Source: SIG575 sp045595725 (GTDB lineage Bacteria > Bacillota > Clostridia > Oscillospirales > Acutalibacteraceae). Taken from it: 29,128 nt of DNA. Position 1 is the first letter of the stretch. Every line of letters begins with the position of its first letter. The stretch lies in assembly GCA_045595725.1 (NCBI GenBank), contig JAZOAY010000177.1:1-29128 (forward strand), written 5' to 3'. Under the pieces are notes generated by a model. That model worked only from the letters and a program-made list of their open reading frames with translations. It was not told the DNA's origin and ran no database searches. Position numbers and translations under genes: made by a program. This document shows positions 23,137-29,128 of the stretch, piece by piece.

Positions 23137-23165
23137 ATTGTATCATATGATTTTATAAAAGTCAA
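23137..23165 (-). promoter_or_regulatory. Promoter of the pnuC-like gene
   Basis: Minus strand TTGACT (23165-23160), 17 bases, TACAAT (23142-23137) with extended -10 TG-A. It implies a leader of about 105 bases. Confidence 0.85.
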
Positions 23166-23188
23166 CATAAAATTCAGTCTTATTATTA

Positions 23189-23217
23189 TTGCAAAAAATA
23201 ACCTTTTATGATAGAAT
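23189..23217 (+). promoter_or_regulatory. Promoter of the EamA-DUF3592-GH36 operon
   Basis: TTGCAA (23189-23194), 17 bases, TAGAAT (23212-23217) with extended -10 TG-A. Divergent from the pnuC promoter, about 24 bases apart. Its presence rules out the TTG at 23189 as a start codon. Confidence 0.78.
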
Positions 23218-23242
23218 TGTCCTGAAAAAGGATGTGAAAATT

Positions 23243-24094
23243 TTGTATTACGGAATAATTTCAGTTGCAGTTATAATGTTCGGATTTCAGTTTTTCTTCA
23301 ACAACGATTATGAGAAGAAAAACGGCAGTTCACTTATTACCTCAATGGTATTTATATTCGGCTCAAGTTTAGTGGGACTTCCCGTTCTGTGGGGAATAAA
23401 TTCATTTAAATTTGAATTTACATGGTATACGCTTCTGATGGCAACAGTTACTGCCGTGAACATGATAGCTTGTATTTTCTGCGGGCAAAAGTCTCTTTCC
23501 AAAATAAACCTTTCTTTGTATTCAATTTTCTCCATGCTGGGAGGAATGCTCCTCCCCTTCTTTGCGGGAATTTTATTTTATGAAGAAAAACTCACTTTGG
23601 GTAAAACCCTGTGTTTTGTGATTGTAACTGTTGCCCTTTTCTTCACCTTTGAAAAAGGTCAGTCAAAAAAAGGTGCTGTTTATTACATAGGTATTTTCGT
23701 TTTCAACGGAATGTCAGGTGTTCTCTCCAAAATCTTTCAGGAAAGTACATTTCCGAAAACAAGTGCAGCAGGTTATTCTGTTCTCAGTGCGTTGATGACA
23801 GTTGTCATTGCAGGACTTATAATTCTTTTAAACTTAAAAAAGGCAGAACTCCCCCACAAAAAATCTTATGTTAGTCTTATGGGAAGCGGACTTCTCAATA
23901 AAGTTGCGAACTATCTTTTGCTTATTTCTCTTGCACATGTCCCTGCATCAGTTCAGTACCCCATGGTAACAGGCGGGGTAATGATAGTTTCCACAATTCT
24001 CGGTTTCTTTACACCCAACAAGCCCAAGAAAAAAGAAATCATTTCACTTGTTCTTTCATTCGTAGGACTTATGATGCTTGTGTTATTCCCGTAA
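23243..24094 (+). CDS. EamA/DMT-superfamily membrane transporter
   Basis: Ten-helix drug/metabolite-type transporter; substrate unknown. About 283 residues in two similar halves. The first half ends GGMLLPFFAGILFYEEKLTLGKTLC and the second ends VSTILGFF...SLVLSFVGLMMLVLF; the G-x-x-L-P-x-x-A-x-x-x-x-x-E-x-L pattern of the first is typical of EamA. Start is uncertain: TTG 23243, ten bases after AAAGGA, fits best; GTG 23234 is too near the site. First of three closely spaced genes ending in a GH36-type glycosidase, so import or export of a sugar derivative is possible but unproven. Confidence 0.8.
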   Translation: MYYGIISVAVIMFGFQFFFNNDYEKKNGSSLITSMVFIFGSSLVGLPVLWGINSFKFEFTWYTLLMATVTAVNMIACIFCGQKSLSKINLSLYSIFSMLGGMLLPFFAGILFYEEKLTLGKTLCFVIVTVALFFTFEKGQSKKGAVYYIGIFVFNGMSGVLSKIFQESTFPKTSAAGYSVLSALMTVVIAGLIILLNLKKAELPHKKSYVSLMGSGLLNKVANYLLLISLAHVPASVQYPMVTGGVMIVSTILGFFTPNKPKKKEIISLVLSFVGLMMLVLFP

Positions 24095-24112
24095 TATAAA
24101 AGGAGTAATTTT

Positions 24113-24550
24113 ATGGAAGAGTTTTTCTGGAATTTTTTAGGAAATCTTATAATGTATTTCCCTTTCATTGCTTTTGGAGGCTTAGGTGTCTATGTAATTG
24201 TTTACGGTATTTTCTGTATAATAAAAATTTACAGTTGTACAGAACTTATTGACGGATACTGTGCCGAAAAAGAACGAAGAATGAAATTCCGCAGACAAGA
24301 ATTGCATTGTGTTTTCAGTTATCACTATGAGGGAAAAGATTATTACTCAAAGGCAAAATACGGTTTATCAACATCCCTTTTTAACTATCTGAAAACAGGT
24401 GATAAATTTACAATTTATGTTAATTCAAAAAAGCCAGAACTTTTTGTTGTTGAACGAAAAATTACTTTTAATGAAATTTTTCTGATTGCCTTAGGATTGT
24501 TTTTACTGGGATATGTGATTTTTCAGGCTATTAAAACGGGTATTTTTTGA
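24113..24550 (+). CDS. DUF3592-like two-TM membrane protein
   Basis: Small membrane protein of unknown role. The 145 residues give TM1 (about 12-38), a soluble domain with FSYHYEGKDYYSKAKYG and the YVNSKKPELFVV ending, then TM2 (about 121-141). This F-x-Y-x-Y-x-G-K-x-Y ... G-D-K-x-x-x-Y-x-N-x-x-x-P layout is the DUF3592 signature. AAAAGGAG precedes the ATG, 18 bases after the transporter stop. Part of the EamA-GH36 operon; function not inferred. Confidence 0.75.
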   Translation: MEEFFWNFLGNLIMYFPFIAFGGLGVYVIVYGIFCIIKIYSCTELIDGYCAEKERRMKFRRQELHCVFSYHYEGKDYYSKAKYGLSTSLFNYLKTGDKFTIYVNSKKPELFVVERKITFNEIFLIALGLFLLGYVIFQAIKTGIF

Positions 24551-24562
24551 CGAGGTGAAAAC

Positions 24563-26683
24563 ATGAATAAAATATTTACCGATATTTATTATAATGACGT
24601 GGAAAGACCTGTTTTCTGTTACAGAAGCGGAAATCTTGTATACGAAGAAATGATGGTTGGAGGAACACTCGTTTCCTGCGGTTATAACACTGCAGGATAT
24701 CCTTTGAATGTCCTTTCCGGTTTTCCGTCTAGAATTGATTATACTCAGTTTGCAGAACCATTTTCTTTCAATATTGAAATTGACGGTCAGAGCCTCGATT
24801 ACGACCTGAAATTCATTGATTTTGAAATCAGAAAAGATGATGAAAATACTGAAGGAATTTTGACGCTGGAAAGTAATATCAAGCCTGTGAGAATTTATGT
24901 TCACACACTTCTTGATACAACCCAGATGTTTACCCGTTACATAGAAATTGAAAATCTCTCAGATGAAAAGATGTGCTTAAGCCGTCTTTCCGTTCTCAGC
25001 GGCTGTGTCGAAGAGATGGAAAGAGACGAACTGACAAAAGAAACCGATTTGTCAGAACTTTATTCAGTAGGATATTTTGACAGAGCAGACTGGGGTAATG
25101 AGGGCGATTTCAAGTGGAAAAAGCTTGGCACAGACACGCTTTCAGTTGACACAAGATTCGGCAGAGACCGTTTCCGTCACCCTCTGATTTTCATCAAAAA
25201 CAATGTTCTCGGAACAATTTTATTTGCTCAGATCTCATGGAGTGCAGGCTGTAGATTTTCTGTTGACTTCAATGCCCGTGACGAACGCGACAGAAGTTTT
25301 CTTGGTTTTAAAGCTGAAATCACAGGTTATAAACCACTCCGTATAATTTCACCGAGAGAGACTTATAAAACTCCCGACGTTTACGTTGGTATGGTTTCGG
25401 GAAGTTTTGATGATGCAGTCAACGAAATGCATTCTCATATCAGAAAATCCGTTCTGAAGGAAAGCGTTAATACGCTTGTTTTTGCAGGAATGGGTGCAGA
25501 GCATGATATGTCAGTTGAAACAACAAAGACATTTATTGACCAATTTGCGAAAATGGGGGCAGAAGTTTTCACTCTTGATGCAGGGTGGGTTTGTCCTCCC
25601 GTTGAGCAGACAAGCTGGGACGCTTACAACGGCAGAAATATTCCCGATGAAAGTCGTTATCCGGACGGCATGAAAGTAATTTCCGATTATGTTCATGAAA
25701 AAGGAATGAAATTCTGTCTGTGGATTGATATTGAGAGTGTAGGCAGAGAAACTGAAATATGGAAAACTCATCCTGAGTGGAGAGCTATTGACGTTTACGG
25801 CAACAGAACTGAAAATCTTCTTGATTTCACAAACCCGGAAGTAACTGAATGGGCAGAAAATGAACTTGCACGTATGCTCACAGAGTACAACGTTGATGTA
25901 TTGAGAGTTGACAATAACCTGAATTACAGACAATATTTTACTGTGGGTGATACAGGTACCGGCATCAAGGAATGTCACTCTTTCAAGAGAATAGAAAACG
26001 TTTATAAGATGTACAAAAACTTGAGGAAACGTTTCCCTGACATGATTTTTGAAAACTGTGCAGGCGGTGGTGGCAGAACCGACCTTGGAATGATGAAATA
26101 TTTCAACCACACATGGGTTTCTGACTGGCAGAAAGCACCTCGTTCAATCGTTGTCACAAACGGTATGACAATGGCACTTCCTCCAGAAAGAGTTGACAGA
26201 CTTTTTGCAGGAATGGGCGGTCACCGTTTCGGATCTCTTGATTTACAGATGAGAAACACAATGCTCACTCACCTCACCTTAAACGTAATTAATCCCGCTG
26301 ATGCAAAAATAAATGACGCACAAATGGAATTTGTACGTCACAGCGTAGATTTATATAAGAATTTTATCAGAGACATTCTTCCTACTTGCCGTGTTTATCA
26401 TCATGTACCTGAAGCCGACAGAAACAATTTTACGGCACTTGAAATTTCATCTCCTGACAAAGAAAAGAGCGTCATTGCAGCATACAGCCTTTCAATGGCA
26501 AAAGATGAATTTTTCACAGTTTTTCCAAGAGGAATTGACTCCTCAAAAGAATATAAGGTAACACTTGATAATACTGGTTCAGAGTTTACCGTAAAGGGAT
26601 ATGACCTGATAAGAAACGGTGTAAAAATCAGAATTCCCTCATCAATGTCATCAGAACTTATACTTTTCTGTGCTGAAAAATAA
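24563..26683 (+). CDS. Divergent GH36-type glycosidase (alpha-galactosidase-like)
   Basis: Retaining alpha-glycosidase acting in the cytosol (no signal peptide). The 706 residues comprise an N-terminal beta-sandwich (about 1-290), a TIM barrel with EVFTLDAGWV, a predicted nucleophile D450 in VDVLRVDNNLNY, FENCAGGGGRTDLG, and acid/base D521 in WVSDWQKAP, then a C-terminal sheet. The canonical KxDxN nucleophile motif reads RxDxN here and SCSGGGGR reads NCAGGGGR, so this is off the main alpha-galactosidase branch and specificity may differ. The ATG lies 12 bases after the DUF3592 stop, with GAGGTG upstream. It ends two bases from the convergent bioY with no visible terminator. Confidence 0.83.
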   Translation: MNKIFTDIYYNDVERPVFCYRSGNLVYEEMMVGGTLVSCGYNTAGYPLNVLSGFPSRIDYTQFAEPFSFNIEIDGQSLDYDLKFIDFEIRKDDENTEGILTLESNIKPVRIYVHTLLDTTQMFTRYIEIENLSDEKMCLSRLSVLSGCVEEMERDELTKETDLSELYSVGYFDRADWGNEGDFKWKKLGTDTLSVDTRFGRDRFRHPLIFIKNNVLGTILFAQISWSAGCRFSVDFNARDERDRSFLGFKAEITGYKPLRIISPRETYKTPDVYVGMVSGSFDDAVNEMHSHIRKSVLKESVNTLVFAGMGAEHDMSVETTKTFIDQFAKMGAEVFTLDAGWVCPPVEQTSWDAYNGRNIPDESRYPDGMKVISDYVHEKGMKFCLWIDIESVGRETEIWKTHPEWRAIDVYGNRTENLLDFTNPEVTEWAENELARMLTEYNVDVLRVDNNLNYRQYFTVGDTGTGIKECHSFKRIENVYKMYKNLRKRFPDMIFENCAGGGGRTDLGMMKYFNHTWVSDWQKAPRSIVVTNGMTMALPPERVDRLFAGMGGHRFGSLDLQMRNTMLTHLTLNVINPADAKINDAQMEFVRHSVDLYKNFIRDILPTCRVYHHVPEADRNNFTALEISSPDKEKSVIAAYSLSMAKDEFFTVFPRGIDSSKEYKVTLDNTGSEFTVKGYDLIRNGVKIRIPSSMSSELILFCAEK

Positions 26684-26685
26684 TT

Positions 26686-27216
26686 TTACTTTAACGCTTT
26701 TTTCAGTCGTTTACCGATTAAGGATGCAAGCAGACACATTAGAATATCCCCCGGCAAAGTCAGCAAGAAACAGTAAAGTAATAAATTTTTAATTTCAGTT
26801 TCGTTGCCGAGATAAAAACGGCTGATTAAAAAGTAATATGTAACACCAAAAAAATATATAACAAACATCCCTGTAAATGACGACAGCATGTAGTTTTTCA
26901 GGGATGTTTCTTTTTGTGCCATTTTTCCTGTTACAAATGCTCCTGCAATAAATCCGATAAGATATCCGAACACAGGTTTCAGAACATATGAGAGTCCCCC
27001 GCCCTCTGCAAAAACGGGAACACCGATAAGGCCTATAATCACATAAACTCCTACACTGAGAGAACCTTTTTTACCACCGAGTAGAAGCCCTGCAAGTGTG
27101 ACAAAAAGAGTCTGGAAAGTTATAGGCAGAAATGGAGTCGGAATTTTAATAAATGCTCCTGCACAGATAAGCGCACAAAATAATGCGCACAAACACATTT
27201 CTTTTGTTTTCTGCAT
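26686..27216 (-). CDS. bioY: BioY, biotin-binding S component of an ECF transporter
   Basis: Membrane substrate-binding component for biotin uptake. The 176 residues form about six helices with family segments PFLPITFQTLFVTLAGLLLG, YVIIGLIGVPVF, and SYVLKPVFGYLIGFIAGAF, then a late LPGDILMC. I chose ATG 27216 (AAGGAGGAG seven bases upstream). The longer ATG at 27234 would place the ribosome site inside the coding region. No EcfA/EcfT genes are nearby, so it probably uses a shared energising module. No BirA-type operator is visible in its promoter. Confidence 0.93.
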   Translation of the reverse strand: MQKTKEMCLCALFCALICAGAFIKIPTPFLPITFQTLFVTLAGLLLGGKKGSLSVGVYVIIGLIGVPVFAEGGGLSYVLKPVFGYLIGFIAGAFVTGKMAQKETSLKNYMLSSFTGMFVIYFFGVTYYFLISRFYLGNETEIKNLLLYCFLLTLPGDILMCLLASLIGKRLKKALK

Positions 27217-27241
27217 TTTCTCTCCTCCTTTCATCTATGAA

Positions 27242-27270
27242 ATTTTACAAAAAGACAGAAAAAAAGTCAA
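27242..27270 (-). promoter_or_regulatory. Promoter of bioY
   Basis: Minus strand TTGACT (27270-27265), 17 bases, TAAAAT (27247-27242). Leader about 20 bases; no riboswitch and no BirA palindrome seen. Confidence 0.78.
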
Positions 27271-27281
27271 GTCTGTTTCAA

Positions 27282-27317
27282 TAATAAAAACCGCATCCTT
27301 AAAGGATACGGCTTTTA
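27282..27317 (-). terminator. Intrinsic terminator of the alpha-mannosidase gene
   Basis: Minus strand CCGTATCC-TTTAA-GGATGCGG (27311-27291) then TTTTTATT. The stem has one G-U pair on this strand but a C-A mismatch on the other, so it is oriented for the minus-strand gene. Confidence 0.88.
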
Positions 27318-27327
27318 TTTATTGAAA

Positions 27328-29128
27328 TTATTTCATTTTAACTTTGAAGCACTTGATTTCGAAGGGGTTAGCTGTGAATGAAAGTGCGTTGTCTGAGAAC
27401 GTATCAACCGGAACATCATTTCTTTCAAGAAGGTCACACTCTGCAACCTCTGCGATTTCACCGAAGAGTTCTGCAGTAACATCTGTTCTTCTGCCTGTCT
27501 TTTCAACAAAACGAACAATGAATGCATCTTCATCTTCACATTTCTTAACTGCCTCAAGAGTAACATTGTCAGCAGAAACTGAAATGAATGACTTGTTAGT
27601 GTCGCCCTTAGCGTCAGCAGAAATTTCAACTGCTGTCATGGGATTGTTGATTTCAAGACCTCTTGTGATTGTATCAGCATCTTTCCAGTTGCCTGCATGA
27701 GGATAGAGTGAATATGTGAAATAGTGGTCACCTCTGTCAGACTGCGGGTCAGGATTCATGGGAGCTTTAAGGAGAGTGATAATCATTCTCTGTTTATCTA
27801 CCTCATAACCGTACTTGCAGTCGTTAAGAATTGTAAGACCGTAAGCATCTTCTGACATGTCGATGAAGTTATGTGCTGAAACTTCAAACTTAGCTTTATC
27901 ATAAGGATTGTGGCGGTAGTTTGAGTTTTCAATTGTTGCATAAGCAATATCTCTTGTGTATTTTGATGCTTTGATATCAACGTCAAAGCCGACTTTAAGG
28001 AGTTTTTCCTGTTCGTGCCAGCTGATGAATGTATCAAAGTCAATTCTGTCAAGGTCGTTGTAGATAATAACGTTCTGCTTAACAAGTGACTTGTTGATTT
28101 TCTTTTCGATTGAAAGAGCTGTGAATACGTCACCCTCTGCTACACCTGTCACTTTACCGGGTTCTGTATCAAATTCACGATCAACATAAGTTGCAACAAT
28201 ATCCCATGCATCATATTTACCGGGAAGGTCTTCGTAAAGTCTGAACACATTACCTTTGCCTTCAAGAACTTCACGATTGTTGTTCTTATCAAAGATTGAC
28301 ACGATTTCTGCACTATCATTAAGTTCAACCTTGAAGTTGTCGTTTTCGATAACGCTGCCGGAAATTGCTTTAGCTTCAGAAACTGCTGCATCCTTTGTAT
28401 AGAATACTTTGTAACCTGCTGCAGGAACATCTTTTGCCACGAACACAAGCACTTTTGTGCCGTCAAGTTTTGTATATGCCTGAACGGGAACTTTGTTACC
28501 GTCTTCATCGAAGATTTCAACATCCTTGTAGGGGAGTTCAACCTTTGATGTAGCATTAACACCGAGTGAATTGAAGAGAGCAAAGGGTTTGCCGTATTTT
28601 TCAGCACCGTCGGCATTACCTGCGATAACATTAAGCGCTTCATCTCTTACTTCTTCACCAATCTTGATGATTTCATCATAAATTGCACAAAGGTCGCCGA
28701 AAACTTCTGTAATGTGTGAACCGGGAAGTGAATCATGGAACTGGTTTGTAAGAATCATCTGCCAACCTTCATTGAGTTTGTCAAGAGGATACTTGTAACC
28801 ATATTTCATTGCAACGCTTGCGAAAAGTTCTGCTTCACGGTAAAGATTTTCACTTCGTCTGTTAAGTTTCTTGAGAAGTGCTTTTGTTGTGTGAACACCA
28901 CGGTGTTCTTCAAGATAAAGTTCATCTTTCCATGTGGGAATGTTTGTTTCTGTAGCATTTGCTTTCATTCTTGCAAGTGAATCTTCAATCTTGCTGGGAA
29001 CTGCCTCAGGAAGTCCGGGGAACTTGCTGTAACGTTTAACGTATTCAAGCATTTCGGTGTCTACACCGCCGCCACCGTCGCCCCAGCCGTAGCAGTACAT
29101 TGATTCACCGATTGTTTCTTTATCTGTA
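27328..29128 (-). CDS. GH38 alpha-mannosidase, C-terminal part (5' end beyond window)
   Basis: Retaining alpha-mannosidase of glycoside hydrolase family 38. The 599 residues present have the end of the catalytic barrel (YCYGWGDGGGGVDTEMLE, then RYSKFPGLP), the middle-domain signature NQFHDSLPGSHITEVFGD, and the long C-terminal beta-domains ending NPFEIKCFKVKMK. The frame is open to the right edge, so the methionine at 29100 is internal; the catalytic aspartate region lies outside. No signal peptide can be judged. It acts on alpha-mannosides, probably released from glycoproteins or yeast-type mannan; exact linkage unknown. A terminator lies 11 bases after its stop. bioY follows under its own promoter. 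Confidence 0.92.
   Translation of the reverse strand, partial: TDKETIGESMYCYGWGDGGGGVDTEMLEYVKRYSKFPGLPEAVPSKIEDSLARMKANATETNIPTWKDELYLEEHRGVHTTKALLKKLNRRSENLYREAELFASVAMKYGYKYPLDKLNEGWQMILTNQFHDSLPGSHITEVFGDLCAIYDEIIKIGEEVRDEALNVIAGNADGAEKYGKPFALFNSLGVNATSKVELPYKDVEIFDEDGNKVPVQAYTKLDGTKVLVFVAKDVPAAGYKVFYTKDAAVSEAKAISGSVIENDNFKVELNDSAEIVSIFDKNNNREVLEGKGNVFRLYEDLPGKYDAWDIVATYVDREFDTEPGKVTGVAEGDVFTALSIEKKINKSLVKQNVIIYNDLDRIDFDTFISWHEQEKLLKVGFDVDIKASKYTRDIAYATIENSNYRHNPYDKAKFEVSAHNFIDMSEDAYGLTILNDCKYGYEVDKQRMIITLLKAPMNPDPQSDRGDHYFTYSLYPHAGNWKDADTITRGLEINNPMTAVEISADAKGDTNKSFISVSADNVTLEAVKKCEDEDAFIVRFVEKTGRRTDVTAELFGEIAEVAECDLLERNDVPVDTFSDNALSFTANPFEIKCFKVKMK

Noticed and set aside
25511..26110. 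199-residue antisense frame inside the GH36 gene.
   Set aside because: Lies fully within a well-supported gene; Cys/Phe-rich composition typical of a codon-bias shadow.

Overview
The window looks like a chromosomal segment of a low-GC Gram-positive bacterium, most likely a gut clostridium of the Oscillospirales/Ruminococcaceae type. The reasons are the complete ctsR-mcsA-mcsB-clpC operon order with matching CtsR boxes, sigma-A type promoters (often with an extended -10), strong AAGGAGG ribosome sites, several TTG starts, a CCA-encoding tRNA, short palindromic intergenic repeats, and genes for mannoside, alpha-galactoside and polysaccharide breakdown. I see no phage, IS element, CRISPR array, rRNA or integrase. 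Base composition and codon use look uniform.

Layout. 1-3156 (minus): the CtsR-controlled protein quality-control operon, clpC cut by the window edge, with two hairpin repeats between mcsB and clpC. 3157-3569: intergenic space with another repeat element. 3570-7458 (plus): OmpR-type response regulator, sensor kinase and membrane-anchored HtrA protease, a cell-envelope stress module. 7502-9528 and 9578-11462 (plus): two single-gene units with strong promoters and terminators, encoding a heparinase II/III-like protein and a secreted metallophosphoesterase. 11551-13624: KtrB-KtrA type potassium uptake. 13692-13780: tRNA-Ser(CGA). 14019-15385 (minus): trxB-bcp; 15458-16914 (plus): metallo-beta-lactamase-fold protein and Crp/Fnr regulator; 16900-17208 (minus): thioredoxin. 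17294-21083 (plus): two tandem paralogous FAD enzymes and a secreted alpha/beta hydrolase. 21244-22335: orphan EutH-like transporter; 22327-23025 (minus): PnuC-type transporter with a structured leader. 23243-26683 (plus): EamA-type transporter, DUF3592-like membrane protein and divergent GH36 glycosidase. 26686-27216 (minus): BioY. 27328-29128 (minus): C-terminal part of a GH38 alpha-mannosidase, cut by the window edge.

How the parts fit. The left third is largely envelope and protein stress response. The middle (14019-20027) is a redox neighbourhood: peroxiredoxin, thioredoxin reductase, thioredoxin, a Crp/Fnr regulator and two flavoproteins, with a TGTGA/TCACA palindrome in the divergent trx/flavoprotein promoter region. 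The right third is nutrient capture (ethanolamine, a pyridine-nucleoside type vitamin, biotin, glycans). The best candidates for something undescribed are the tandem flavoprotein plus secreted hydrolase operon, the attenuator-like leader of the PnuC gene, a shared hydrophobic C-terminal tail on two secreted hydrolases, and the nested-stem leader of the metallophosphoesterase. All functional links between neighbours are inference from position.
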